NCBI GenBank assembly: GCA_024228555.1
Contig: JAAETI010000331.1
Coordinates: 1 to 44,082, forward strand
Length of the DNA stretch: 44,082 nt
Direction: 5' to 3'
From: a bacterium
GTDB lineage: Bacteria; Actinomycetota; Acidimicrobiia; Spongiisociales; UBA5794
Part shown: positions 23,965 through 32,357 of the stretch, piece after piece
Numbering within the stretch: the stretch's first letter is position 1
Layout: each line of letters begins with the position of its first letter
Position numbers and translations under genes: made by a program
Notes under the pieces: model-generated
The model's input: only the letters and a program-made list of their open reading frames with translations
Database searches by the model: none
What the model was told of the DNA's origin: nothing

Positions 23965-24410
23965 GCGATCTCGTCGTCATCGGCGTCGGCAATCGCTGGC
24001 GCCGAGACGACGCAGCGGGCCTCGAAGTCATCGATGCGCTACGGGAGCGTGTCGATGACTCGGTTTCCCTTGTCGAGAGCGATGGCGAGCCGACCCGTCT
24101 GCTTGATGCGTTTGAGCTTGCCCCCAAGGTGATCATGGTGGATGCCGTGGTGACGGGGGGCGAACCCGGCAACGTGCACCGGTTCACCGATATGGACCTA
24201 CCCGACGGCATGGGGATCGGCCAGTCAAGCCATCTCGTGCAGTTGTACGAGACGATCGCCTTAGGCAAGCTTCTCGACAAGCTCCCGAATGGTCTGGTCC
24301 TGATCGGCATCGAAGCCATTGACTTCAACAACGGCGAGGGCGTGACCGATGCCGTGGCAGCAGGAGTGACGGCGGCCGTTGAGACGGTGCTTGCAGAGCT
24401 GGCGGGCTAG
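23961..24410 (+). CDS. Hydrogenase maturation endopeptidase (HycI/HyaD family)
   Basis: This 149-aa Ni-dependent endopeptidase is expected to trim the large-subunit C-terminus after nickel insertion. It starts [16 protein letters not shown], the GxGNxxxxDD family signature. A second acidic residue follows ([10 protein letters not shown]), and the His of SSHLVQLYE completes the usual nickel site. The GTG at 23961 overlaps the hydA stop (GTGA). The hypABCDEF nickel and cyanide genes are not in this window and must be elsewhere. Confidence 0.92.
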   Translation: MSDLVVIGVGNRWRRDDAAGLEVIDALRERVDDSVSLVESDGEPTRLLDAFELAPKVIMVDAVVTGGEPGNVHRFTDMDLPDGMGIGQSSHLVQLYETIALGKLLDKLPNGLVLIGIEAIDFNNGEGVTDAVAAGVTAAVETVLAELAG

Positions 24411-24463
24411 AAGGCCACCGGTATTGGTGCATATGCCCGATCCCCGACGCTAGATCCTCTGGG

Positions 24464-24509
24464 ACTTGCGTAGATCCGTCGCCCAAATACCGACCTTTTC
24501 TACGCAAGT
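24464..24509 (+). repeat. Palindromic intergenic repeat, copy 3
   Basis: Perfect 10-bp arms ACTTGCGTAG (24464-24473) and CTACGCAAGT (24500-24509) enclose 26 bases starting ATCCGTCGCCC. Arm core and geometry match the copies at 6271 and 7221. It lies in the 121-base gap between the convergent hydrogenase protease and threonine aldolase genes. Confidence 0.75.
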
Positions 24510-24531
24510 TCGGGACTGGGGCGAGTAGCGG

Positions 24532-25572
24532 CTACCCGCTCAGTGCGGTGCGGAACCTGACCAGCGTCTCGTCGACCTCGGCATCTGTGGTCTTGAAGCT
24601 GGTGACCACTCTGATCACTCCCGGGGCGATCCGATAGAACATGAGATCCAGTTCCTCGAGTCGGTCGATCACCTCATTGTCGAGCCGCATGAACATGATG
24701 TTGGCTTCGGGCTCGTCGCGGACGTCAACATCGAGCGACCGCAGACCCTCGTAGAGGCGCTGCGCCGACTGGTTGGCTGCGGCCGCCAATCGAAGCCAAA
24801 GATCGTCCGCCAGATAGGCCAACAGCTGCACCGACTGGAAACGCATCTTCGAAGGCACATGCCCGGCCCGCTTGGTGCGGTAGACGAGCTCATCGGACAG
24901 ACTGTCATCGAAACTGACGATCGCATCCGTGCTCATCCCGCCGTTCTTGGTCGCACCGAGTGTCACAGCCAAAGCCCCGGCCTTCCACGTGACATCGGCC
25001 GGCTCGCAACCCAGACGGGCGATTGCGTTGGCCAGACGGGCACCATCGACATGAGTAGTGAGACCAAACTCGGCCGCAGCTCGGCTGAGTTCGGCGATGT
25101 CCGCCACCTCGTACACCGTGCCTCGCTCGGTCGGTTGGGTCAACGACAGCACCGCCGGTTGCGATTCGTGGGGGTCTCCCCAGGTGACGGCCTCGAGGCT
25201 GGCTCGCAGTTGCTCCGACCCAATCCGGCTCCCCTCGCCGGGGACGGCCGTCATGACAGCTCCACCGGAGAACAGTGAGCTAGCGCCACCTTCGTGGGTG
25301 ATGATGTGAGCGTCCGGGTGACAGAGAATCGCACCCCAGGGCGGAGTCATCGCCGACAAGGCCAGGGCGTTGGCTGCAGTACCGGTCGGTACGGGGAAGA
25401 TGCGTGCCGTTGCGTGGCCGAAGACCTCTCTGACCCGCTCGGTGAGCATCGTCGTCCACCGATCGCCACCGTAGCCGAGTTCCCCACCCTCATTGGCCTC
25501 GCCGATCGACGCCAAGATCTCCGGAGCAACACCAACGGCATTGTCGCTGCGAAACTCAATCGGTGATCTCAT
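24532..25572 (-). CDS. Threonine aldolase family protein, paralogue A
   Basis: This 346-aa PLP enzyme of the low-specificity L-threonine aldolase type cleaves threonine to glycine and acetaldehyde. Family marks include HEGGASSLFSGG near the N-terminal third, HVDGARLANA, and the PLP lysine in LGATKNGGMSTDA. ATG at 25572 follows CCGGGAG. A second copy of identical length lies at 31119-32159 on the same strand. By eye about three quarters of residues are identical, and the 5' leaders are also conserved. A catalytic preference (L-allo, phenylserine or other beta-hydroxy amino acid) cannot be told. Confidence 0.93.
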   Translation of the reverse strand: MRSPIEFRSDNAVGVAPEILASIGEANEGGELGYGGDRWTTMLTERVREVFGHATARIFPVPTGTAANALALSAMTPPWGAILCHPDAHIITHEGGASSLFSGGAVMTAVPGEGSRIGSEQLRASLEAVTWGDPHESQPAVLSLTQPTERGTVYEVADIAELSRAAAEFGLTTHVDGARLANAIARLGCEPADVTWKAGALAVTLGATKNGGMSTDAIVSFDDSLSDELVYRTKRAGHVPSKMRFQSVQLLAYLADDLWLRLAAAANQSAQRLYEGLRSLDVDVRDEPEANIMFMRLDNEVIDRLEELDLMFYRIAPGVIRVVTSFKTTDAEVDETLVRFRTALSG

Positions 25573-25577
25573 GCTGC

Positions 25578-25628
25578 TCCCGGCGTGGATTCATCGGGAC
25601 GGTACCAGGCACAGGTCGGCACCCTGCG
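25578..25628 (-). promoter_or_regulatory. Conserved leader of threonine aldolase A
   Basis: On the minus strand a 33-base block, GCAGGGTGCCGACC and onward through TACCGTCCCG, differs at only 4 positions from the block before paralogue B. A matching GAATCCA..GCCGGGAG segment follows and leads into the start codon. It could be promoter plus leader retained after duplication or a selected regulatory RNA. It does not match the glycine riboswitch core. Confidence 0.5.
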
Positions 25629-25710
25629 AGGTGTCTCTGATGAGAAACGGCCGAATCCCCGACACGGGATCTCGCATCAGAAATAGGCGAACCCGATGCG
25701 AAATCCCCCC

Positions 25711-25751
25711 TTGACACGGAGTGAACGTTCATTCATTATGAACGAACATTC
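25711..25751 (+). promoter_or_regulatory. Sigma-70-type promoter overlapped by a TetR-type operator
   Basis: TTGACA (25711-25716), 17 bases, then CATTAT (25734-25739) form a good promoter for the downstream SDR-tetR operon. A 29-base inverted repeat at 25723-25751, half-site GAACGTTCATTCAT against ATGAACGAACATTC with 12 of 14 positions symmetric, covers the -10 element. Binding there would block transcription. The TetR protein encoded in the same operon is the likely ligand. Confidence 0.75.
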
Positions 25752-25772
25752 AGTCATGCCAAAGGAGCCGAC

Positions 25773-26711
25773 ATGGGATGGACCGTATCCGATATCCCCG
25801 ACTTGACCGAGAAAGTCGCCGTGGTCACCGGCGCCAATGGTGGCCTTGGCCTCGAGTCTGCCAAAGCACTCGCCGGGAAGGGCGCCCACGTCGTTATGGC
25901 AGCTCGCAACCAGGACAAGGCCGCAACGGCTCGCGACGAGATCCTCAGCGTCCATCCCGAAGCGTCACTGGAGATCGTCGAGCTTGATCTCGGTTCCTTC
26001 GAAAGCACCAAGGCGGCCGCAGCAACGATTGCGGCCTCCCAACCCAAGATCGACATCCTGATCAACAATGCCGGTCTCATGGCAATGCCCGAACGTCGCT
26101 CGGCCGATGGTTACGAGATGCAGTTTGGCGTCAATCACCTTGGTCACTGGCTGTTCACGGCCGGTTTGCTCCAGCCAATCCTGGCCGCAGATGGTGCACG
26201 AGTCGTGACCGTCTCCAGCACCGCGCACCACGGCGGCAAGGTCGTCGATCCCGACAACGTCAACATGGAGGGCAACTACTCCCCTTGGGGCGCCTACGGA
26301 CGCGCAAAATTAGCCAACCTCCACTTTGCCCTTGGTCTCCAACGCGAGTTTGAGGAGCGGGGAGTATCAGCCCAAAGCCTTGCGGCGCACCCTGGGCTCT
26401 CGCACACCAACCTCCAGGTGCATACTGTTGAGCAGGGCGGCGGCGGTCGCTCAGGGCCATTCTGGGTCTTTCTGGCCAAGCACACCGGCATGTCCGCCGA
26501 CCGAGGCGCGCTATCTCAACTTCGGGCGGCCACAGATCCCGAAGCCAAGGGTGGCGAGTTCTACGGACCACGCTGGGTCAACAACGGATCGCCGACTCGC
26601 AAGCCCATTCTCCGCCGCGATGTCGACGAAGGAACCGAGAAACTGTGGCTTGTCTCGGAACGTGAAACTGGCACTTCCCTTGACTTTGACCCAGCGGCGG
26701 AGAAGTTATGA
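25773..26711 (+). CDS. Short-chain dehydrogenase, retinol-dehydrogenase-like, first gene of TetR operon
   Basis: This 312-aa SDR has the cofactor loop TGANGGLG, the NNAG motif in ILINNAGLMAMPE, VNHLGHWLFT as the classic active-site approach, the catalytic Ser in TVSSTAHHGG and the YGRAK pair. The pattern is that of retinol-dehydrogenase/WW-domain-oxidoreductase-like SDRs acting on lipophilic alcohols or ketones. ATG at 25773 follows AAAGGAG. It is under the TetR-type operator at 25723-25751 and its end overlaps the tetR start (ATGA). Confidence 0.92.
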   Translation: MGWTVSDIPDLTEKVAVVTGANGGLGLESAKALAGKGAHVVMAARNQDKAATARDEILSVHPEASLEIVELDLGSFESTKAAAATIAASQPKIDILINNAGLMAMPERRSADGYEMQFGVNHLGHWLFTAGLLQPILAADGARVVTVSSTAHHGGKVVDPDNVNMEGNYSPWGAYGRAKLANLHFALGLQREFEERGVSAQSLAAHPGLSHTNLQVHTVEQGGGGRSGPFWVFLAKHTGMSADRGALSQLRAATDPEAKGGEFYGPRWVNNGSPTRKPILRRDVDEGTEKLWLVSERETGTSLDFDPAAEKL

Positions 26712-27268
26712 GCCCCACGATTGATCGCCCCGCGGCTATCCGGAGGGGCCTCCGTGACCTGGTCGCCGAGCGAGGCTTCCATGGAGCCTCAATGGGAGCA
26801 GTCGCCAAGGCCGCAGGAGTCGCCACCGGGACGGCGTACGTGCACTACGAGTCGAAGGAGGAACTCGTCTATGCAACGTACCTCGAGCTCAAATCGGAGC
26901 TGAGTACGGCTGTGCTGGAGGACTTCGATCAGTCGGCCGAGCCGTACGAACGCTGGCACCACCTCCTGACCAGGTCATACGACTTCCTATCCGAGGAGCC
27001 AGAACGGGCCCGGTTCCTCACCCAACTGGAGGAGTCGCCCTACTTCGAGGAGGCCCACTCCAGGTTGGCTGCGGCCGGCGACCGTCTCGCCGAGATCGGC
27101 AAGTCAGAGGAGCTCACCGAACTCCTGGTCCCGCTCCCCTACGAGGTGATCTATACGCTCTCGTTCGGAGTCGCCGTGCGGTTGATTGCTGCGGGCGTCC
27201 TCCTCAAACCAGAAGAGATCGACCTTCTGGTCGGGGCCACCTGGAGAGCGGTAACCAAGCCGCAATAG
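26708..27268 (+). CDS. TetR-family transcriptional repressor
   Basis: This 186-aa protein has an N-terminal helix-turn-helix of the TetR type: GFHGASMGAVAKAAGVATGTAYVHYESKEE is the recognition region. The acidic C-terminal ligand domain has FLTQLEESPYF. It is cotranscribed with the SDR whose start it overlaps by 4 bases. It probably represses that promoter, giving negative autoregulation lifted by an unknown lipophilic ligand. A second SDR follows 73 bases downstream. Confidence 0.93.
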   Translation: MSPTIDRPAAIRRGLRDLVAERGFHGASMGAVAKAAGVATGTAYVHYESKEELVYATYLELKSELSTAVLEDFDQSAEPYERWHHLLTRSYDFLSEEPERARFLTQLEESPYFEEAHSRLAAAGDRLAEIGKSEELTELLVPLPYEVIYTLSFGVAVRLIAAGVLLKPEEIDLLVGATWRAVTKPQ

Positions 27269-27341
27269 GCAATCAATAGACGGTGCGAAGACCAACCAGT
27301 GGGCAATGAGACCCACCGAACGACGGCAGAGGAGCTACCTC

Positions 27342-28268
27342 ATGATCACTGATTTCACAGACAAAGACGTGCCCGACCAGACAGGAAGGACATTCTTCAT
27401 CACGGGAGCCAACACAGGCATCGGGTTCGAAGCAGCCAAGGTGTTTGCAGGCGCAGGAGCCCGAGTGCTCCTCGGCTGTCGCAATACTGAGAAGGGCAAG
27501 GCTGCGCTGGCCCGCATCGCTGATGCGCACCCTGGCGCCGACACCCAACTCGTCGAGATAGACCTGTCCGACCTCGCAAGCGTGCGCAAGGCAACCGAGG
27601 TCGTGGCTCGGGAATCCCACCTCGACATCCTGGTCAACAACGCGGGCGTCATGTGGAACCCAAAAACGATCACAAAAGACGGTTTCGAGTCCCAATTTGG
27701 CATCAACCATCTCGGCCATTTCGCCTTGACCGGGTTACTACTTCCTTTGCTCGAGGCCACCCCAAACAGCCGTATCGTTACCGTTTCGAGCACCGGCCAC
27801 CGGTTCGGCAACGGCGACCTGTTCTGGGACGACATCAACGCCGACAACGAATACCACACACGCAAGCGCTATTACGCAAGCAAGCTCGCCAACCTGCTGT
27901 TTACCTACGAACTCGACCGACGACTGACGGCAAGAGGCGCGCCAACTATCGCCGTCGCCGTGCATCCTGGAGGTTCAGACACCGAACTCGGCCGCTATGT
28001 GACAGGTGGTTTCGGGATGATGATGCGGGCGATGACACCGCTCATGCGACTGTTCATGAACAGCGCAGAGACTGGGGCCTGGCCGACAGAACTCGCGGCA
28101 ACGGCACCTGCCGTCGAGGGCGGCCAGTACTTCGGACCCAGTCGCTATCGCGAGATGTCCGGTCCGGCCAGGCAGGTCGACTCAAGCCCGGAGAGCAAAG
28201 ATCCGGTGAAGGCCCAGCGACTGTGGGATCTGTCGATCGAACTGACTGGCGTCGATCCCGGCATTTGA
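27342..28268 (+). CDS. Short-chain dehydrogenase, second retinol-dehydrogenase-like copy
   Basis: This 308-aa SDR shares the plan of the protein at 25773: TGANTGIGFEAA, ILVNNAGVMWNP, INHLGHFALTGLLLP, the catalytic Ser in VSSTGHRFG and YYASK. ATG at 27342 is chosen because AGAGGAG lies 7 bases upstream; a longer reading to 27306 lacks a signal. Its stop TGA overlaps an ATG of the following frame (28268). It probably belongs to the TetR-controlled set, although the 73-base gap leaves room for its own promoter. Confidence 0.9.
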   Translation: MITDFTDKDVPDQTGRTFFITGANTGIGFEAAKVFAGAGARVLLGCRNTEKGKAALARIADAHPGADTQLVEIDLSDLASVRKATEVVARESHLDILVNNAGVMWNPKTITKDGFESQFGINHLGHFALTGLLLPLLEATPNSRIVTVSSTGHRFGNGDLFWDDINADNEYHTRKRYYASKLANLLFTYELDRRLTARGAPTIAVAVHPGGSDTELGRYVTGGFGMMMRAMTPLMRLFMNSAETGAWPTELAATAPAVEGGQYFGPSRYREMSGPARQVDSSPESKDPVKAQRLWDLSIELTGVDPGI

Positions 28269-28324
28269 TGCAGAAGCGCCAGCAGAACTCACCTAGCATG
28301 GCGGCTCGTCGAGGGAGATCCTGC

Positions 28325-29317
28325 TTGAGATCGATCACAATTGTCTTCGCAGCCGTGGCCATTATCGCGACCGGTTGTGGTGGCTCCGATACTCCCACCA
28401 CCCCCGCACCGGATTCAGTTGAGACACCGGACTGGGACGTGCAGGGTCATCGTGGCGCACGCGGGGTGCGACCGGAGAACACGTTGCCGTCGTTCGAGTC
28501 CGCCCTTGATGTAGGCGTATCGACACTCGAACTCGACCTACATCTGTCGGCAGACGGGGTCTTGGTGATCTGGCACGACCCCCGAATCGAGGCAGCGAAG
28601 TGTCGAGACACCGATCCCGCCTTGCCATCGGTAACCCTCGAACCACTGGTCAACAGCCTGACCGCCGCCCAACTCGCCACCTACGTCTGCGACCAAAACC
28701 CGGATCCCGGCAAGTATCCGGACCAGACAGCCGACGCCGGCACCGTCACCGGCGAGAGCTATGGAATCGCCACCTTGGAGCAACTCTTCGAGATGGTCAG
28801 TGAGTACGCGGAGAGCGATTCAGTTCCTGAGGAGCGAAGGGCAAACGCGGCCAGCGTCCTGTTCAACGTCGAACTGAAACGCGATCCGAGCAATCCGGGC
28901 AACATCGGCGACTCCTTCGACGGCAGCAATCCAGCAGCGTTCGAGAAGGCGGTCGCCGATCTCGTCGCCGAATGGAACTACGAGGACCGGGTCATCGTGC
29001 AGAGCTTTGACCACCGATCGTTGTGGGCGCTGCGCACGGTGGCGCCTTCTATTCAGTTGGCCGCTCTCACCTCACGCGACATCCCGGACCTCGACGAATT
29101 GGCAGATTCCGGTGCCACGATCTGGTCGCCAAAACACACCCTCCTCAATGCGGGACTTGTCGCTGAGGCCGCAACCGCTGGTCTTGCCGTCATCCCGTGG
29201 ACCGTCAACGACGAGGGTGACGTTTGCTCGGCGCTCGCCATGGGAACCGACGGTGTCATCACCGACAGGCCAGATTTGGTCCTCGGCGCCGACGGGTGGC
29301 TTGCCGGCTGCAGCTAG
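28325..29317 (+). CDS. Lipoprotein glycerophosphodiester phosphodiesterase
   Basis: This 330-aa exported protein has a lipid-modification signal: a short n-region, a hydrophobic stretch and an ATGC lipobox (C18). The GDPD domain starts QGHRGARGVRPENT with the first catalytic His, followed by LELDLHLSADGVLVIWHD with the second His and metal ligands. VELKRDPSNPG and the C-terminal IPWTVNDEGD complete the barrel. It should hydrolyse glycerophosphodiesters at the cell surface. Three starts are possible. TTG at 28325 is preferred because GAGGGAG sits 7 bases upstream and gives an ideal signal peptide; ATG at 28298 and 28268 lack this. Confidence 0.87.
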   Translation: MRSITIVFAAVAIIATGCGGSDTPTTPAPDSVETPDWDVQGHRGARGVRPENTLPSFESALDVGVSTLELDLHLSADGVLVIWHDPRIEAAKCRDTDPALPSVTLEPLVNSLTAAQLATYVCDQNPDPGKYPDQTADAGTVTGESYGIATLEQLFEMVSEYAESDSVPEERRANAASVLFNVELKRDPSNPGNIGDSFDGSNPAAFEKAVADLVAEWNYEDRVIVQSFDHRSLWALRTVAPSIQLAALTSRDIPDLDELADSGATIWSPKHTLLNAGLVAEAATAGLAVIPWTVNDEGDVCSALAMGTDGVITDRPDLVLGADGWLAGCS

Positions 29318-29398
29318 CTGAGCCGAATCCCGAAGGGCAAGACCCTGCCGAACTGCTGGCTAAGTAGTCGAGGCCCCCGGCACCTCCAGGAGGGTTTG

Positions 29399-29707
29399 TC
29401 AGCAGCCTGTGGCATCCTTCAGAACCTGGCATGCTTCGGCCATTCGGGCAGGGCCGAGTTGGGTGACTCTGCGCCGAAAGGCATCACGCCTCAAGGTGTG
29501 AAGGTTGTCGAATGAAGCGAAGCATGTTGTGGGCACACCGTCGCTTTCTGGCGTCAGTTCCAACTCCGAGACCACGCCGCGGTTGATTCGGGTCAGGGCG
29601 GCTACGACGACCGAACCGATGCGATCAGCCACAGGGTCTCGGGTCAGAATCAGAACGGGCCGGTCACCCCCAGGGGTAGCCGCAAACCAAACTTCACCCC
29701 GCTCCAT
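29399..29707 (-). CDS. MazF/PemK-type endoribonuclease toxin
   Basis: This 102-aa toxin begins ERGEVWFAATPGGDRPVLIL, the standard MazF fold start. It then has the conserved S/T and VVAALTRINRG region and ends with a short helix. It should cleave mRNA. The start at 29707 overlaps the antitoxin gene by 14 bases, which makes the pair translationally coupled with antitoxin first. A longer upstream reading to 29920 would be antisense-like and is rejected. Confidence 0.9.
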   Translation of the reverse strand: MERGEVWFAATPGGDRPVLILTRDPVADRIGSVVVAALTRINRGVVSELELTPESDGVPTTCFASFDNLHTLRRDAFRRRVTQLGPARMAEACQVLKDATGC

Positions 29708-29945
29708 CGGCCCAATCCGACCAATCCTCAGCGGGACCCCAATCAGCGATCTCGCCAAGAGCCAACTCGTCATCTGTGAGCGGGGTCGCTTGCCATGCCT
29801 CGATGTCAACCTCGGCCCGAAGCCGTACCAGATGTCGGTGCAACGCCTCACGCAGAAGCTCGGACCGATCAACACCAAGACGCAGCGCCCATTGCTTGGC
29901 ACTCGCTGCTTCTTCGTCATCCACGCGGAAACTCAGCATTGTCAT
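29694..29945 (-). CDS. Ribbon-helix-helix antitoxin of the MazF pair
   Basis: This 83-aa protein has an N-terminal ribbon-helix-helix pattern (LSFRVDDEEAASAKQWALRL, then DRSELLREALHRHL) and an acidic, Trp-rich tail that would wrap the toxin. It overlaps the toxin start by 14 bases. The start could be the ATG at 29945 or 29939. The promoter upstream places the likely transcription start at or next to 29945, suggesting a leaderless transcript. It should autorepress through the inverted repeat covering the start. Confidence 0.88.
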   Translation of the reverse strand: MTMLSFRVDDEEAASAKQWALRLGVDRSELLREALHRHLVRLRAEVDIEAWQATPLTDDELALGEIADWGPAEDWSDWADGAG

Positions 29946-29979
29946 ACAGCAATCTTATAGTGTATGACGCTCAGGTCAA
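29941..29979 (-). promoter_or_regulatory. Toxin-antitoxin promoter and operator overlapping the start codon
   Basis: Read on the minus strand, TTGACC (29979-29974) is the -35, and 16 bases later TAAGAT is a -10-like element six bases before the ATG at 29945. GTCATACA (29941-29948) and TGTATGAC (29961-29968) are perfect 8-bp inverted repeats flanking the -10 and covering the start codon, the expected place for a ribbon-helix-helix autorepressor. Confidence 0.65.
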
Positions 29980-30000
29980 CCCTCTCGTAGCGAGACTCGG

Positions 30001-31026
30001 TCAGGACTCGGTGACAAGAACAACCTTGCCGGCGTGGCCGCCACGCTCCATGAACTCGTGGGCACGGGAGGCTTCGAGCAGCGGGAACTCCTCAGCGATC
30101 ACCGGACGCATCTTGCCGCTGACGGCGAGGTCAAAGAACTCGCTCAACGAATCCCGGTACCAGTCCATGTTCTCGGCGGGATACTTCTCCATTCCCGGCC
30201 CCAGCGGCACGGTCTTGCCATTTGGCATGAGCTTGACCAAACCGACCACCGCCATCGTGGGAGGGATGATCTTGAAGCCACCCTTGACGGCACCGGCCAT
30301 GCCGAGCATCACGAGGCGCCCACCTTTGCGCAGGGACTGAGCAGACCGCCACAGCTGGCGGCCACCGCCGATGATGTCGAACACGGCATCAACACCGTCT
30401 CCGGTCAGGTCGCGGATGCGGGCGACGAAGTCGTCGTTTCGATAGTCGATGGGCGTCGCCCCCATTGACTCGACCAGGTTGCGATTGTGCGCCGATGCAG
30501 TACCAAACACCTCCGCATCCGCTTGCACCCCTAGGTGCACCAGAGCACTGCCCACACCGCCCGCAGCACCGTGGGCGAGCATTCGCTCACCGCTCTTCAC
30601 GGCAGCAGTCTTGTGCAAAGCCAGGCTCGCTGTGAGGTAGTTGACCACCAACGCGACAGCGTCGGTCGATTCCAATCCCTGTGGCACCGAGACAGCTCTG
30701 TCGGCCTTGGTGCAGACGTACTCGGAGTAGCAACCGGCATCGCCGAAGGTCCATGACGCCACACGCTGCCCAACCTCCAAGCCAGTCACGCCTTCACCAA
30801 GCTTGTCAACGAGACCGACGACATCCTCACCAGGTGTGTACGGAGGTTTCACCCCAGGAAACCAGTGCCCTCGCAACATAACTTCGTAGCTGGAGACACC
30901 GGCAGCCTCGCTCTTGATCCGGACCTCACCCGGCCCGGGTTCAGGCATATTCTCTGTTACGACCTCGAGGACCTCCGGTCCGCCTCGACGTGCAACAACA
31001 ACTCGACGACTCTCGGACTCGCCCAC
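30001..31026 (-). CDS. Zinc-independent MDR-family oxidoreductase (quinone-reductase-like)
   Basis: This 341-aa medium-chain dehydrogenase/reductase has an N-terminal GroES-like domain ending PYTPGEDVVGLV and a Rossmann domain with HGAAGGVGSALVHLG. No structural or catalytic zinc Cys set is visible, as in quinone oxidoreductase and enoyl reductase relatives. It probably reduces a quinone or enal with NADPH. GTG at 31026 follows AAAGGAG. It lies between the toxin-antitoxin pair and threonine aldolase B, all on the minus strand, with separate ends. Confidence 0.9.
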   Translation of the reverse strand: MGESESRRVVVARRGGPEVLEVVTENMPEPGPGEVRIKSEAAGVSSYEVMLRGHWFPGVKPPYTPGEDVVGLVDKLGEGVTGLEVGQRVASWTFGDAGCYSEYVCTKADRAVSVPQGLESTDAVALVVNYLTASLALHKTAAVKSGERMLAHGAAGGVGSALVHLGVQADAEVFGTASAHNRNLVESMGATPIDYRNDDFVARIRDLTGDGVDAVFDIIGGGRQLWRSAQSLRKGGRLVMLGMAGAVKGGFKIIPPTMAVVGLVKLMPNGKTVPLGPGMEKYPAENMDWYRDSLSEFFDLAVSGKMRPVIAEEFPLLEASRAHEFMERGGHAGKVVLVTES

Positions 31027-31118
31027 GCTGACTCCTTTGCGAACGGTCCGTCGATTGTCGCGCTGAGGGCTCCCGCCTGGAAGTGAGAGAAAGACCCTGG
31101 GGCTCGGGACGTGACTGT

Positions 31119-32159
31119 CTACCCGGCCAGCGCCTGGCCGAACCTGACCAGCGCATCGTCGACCTCGGCATCCGTCGTCTTGAAGCTGGTGACGAACCGG
31201 ATCACACCGGGAGCAATGCGATAGAACTGCATGTTCTGTTCCTCAAGTCGAGCAACGGCCTCCGGGGGAAGGCTCAGGAACAGGATGTTGGCCTCGGGGC
31301 GGTCCAGAGGCTCAACGCCGAGCAGACCCAAGCCCGTCGCCAGCCGTTGGGCAGCTCGATTCGATGCCGCGGCCAGGCGGAGCCAAAGATCATCCGTCAG
31401 GTATGCCAGGAGTTGTGCCGACTGGAATCGCATCTTCGACGGTACATGCCCGGCACGTTTCGTGCGGAAGACAAGCCCGTCCGAGAGCGACTCGTCGAAA
31501 CTAACGATGGCGTCGGTACTCATGCCACCGTTCTTGGTGGCTCCAAGAGTCACCGCGGTCGCCCCCGCCTTCCATGTGACATCAGCAGGTGAGCAGTCCA
31601 GCGTCACAATTGCATTGGCCAGTCGTGCACCATCGATATGGGTCGTGAGGCCGAATTCTGCGGCTACGCCGCTGAGATCTTTGAGAGCTGCCACGGGGTA
31701 CACGGTTCCAGCCTCGGTCGGCTGGGTGAGAGACAACACCGCCGGCTGCGATTCGTGCGGATCACCCCACGTGACCCCTTTGAGCGTCGCCAGCAGCCTC
31801 TCCGGCTCGACTCGGCTTCCCTCACCACTCACAGCCGACATCACGGCGCCCCCGGCAAAGAGCGAGGTAGCACCGCCCTCGTGCGTGATTATGTGAGCGT
31901 CACGGTGACAAAGGACCGCTCCCCACGGTGGCGTCATCCCCGATAGAGCGAGAGCATTGGCTGCAGTACCCGTAGGCACTGGAAACACCCGCGCCGTGGG
32001 GTGTTCGAAGACCTGCCTGACCATCTCGTTGAGTTGCTCCGTCCAGCGATCGCCGCCGTATCCGAGCGCTCCCCCAACATCCGCCTCGCTGATCGCAGCC
32101 AGGATCTCAGGCGCGACGCCGACGGAATTGTCGCTGCGAAACTCAATCGGTGATCTCAT
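31119..32159 (-). CDS. Threonine aldolase family protein, paralogue B
   Basis: This 346-aa protein is the partner of the gene at 24532, same strand and length. The PLP lysine is in LGATKNGGMSTDA, and HEGGATSLFAGG, HIDGARLANAIV and RAGHVPSKMRFQ are retained, so it should be active. Differences cluster in the substrate-lid region near the C-terminus, where MRLDNEVIDRL is replaced by LSLPPEAVARL. Its leader is also conserved. The pair brackets a 5.5-kb block of unrelated genes. Confidence 0.93.
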   Translation of the reverse strand: MRSPIEFRSDNSVGVAPEILAAISEADVGGALGYGGDRWTEQLNEMVRQVFEHPTARVFPVPTGTAANALALSGMTPPWGAVLCHRDAHIITHEGGATSLFAGGAVMSAVSGEGSRVEPERLLATLKGVTWGDPHESQPAVLSLTQPTEAGTVYPVAALKDLSGVAAEFGLTTHIDGARLANAIVTLDCSPADVTWKAGATAVTLGATKNGGMSTDAIVSFDESLSDGLVFRTKRAGHVPSKMRFQSAQLLAYLTDDLWLRLAAASNRAAQRLATGLGLLGVEPLDRPEANILFLSLPPEAVARLEEQNMQFYRIAPGVIRFVTSFKTTDAEVDDALVRFGQALAG

Positions 32160-32163
32160 GTCT

Positions 32164-32220
32164 CTCCCGGCTTGGATTCCCATCAGCGGGACGGTAACAG
32201 GCAAAGATCGCCACCCTGCG
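32164..32220 (-). promoter_or_regulatory. Conserved leader of threonine aldolase B
   Basis: This 57-base block before paralogue B matches that before A at about 29 of 33 core positions (GCAGGGTGGCGATC through TACCGTCCCG), then GAATCCA..GCCGGGAG near the start. A five-base indel separates the two parts. Function unknown; see the finding. Confidence 0.5.
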
Positions 32221-32357
32221 GGATATCCCACGCATCGCTTCTGGATCAACAGCGGACTCACTCTCTCTCAACGTCTCACAGGTTCGTCATGGTCGATGCA
32301 CAGGGCACGCCCGCAACCTAAGGGGGTCAACAAGCAGATACTCCACGGAGAAAGCAC

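Noticed and set aside
25637-25680. Hammerhead ribozyme core (CTGATGA followed by GAAAC)
   Set aside because: The CUGAUGA and GAAA parts are directly joined with no stem II, and the downstream pairing and UH cleavage site do not fit; CTGATG/CATCAG pairing alone is an ordinary hairpin.
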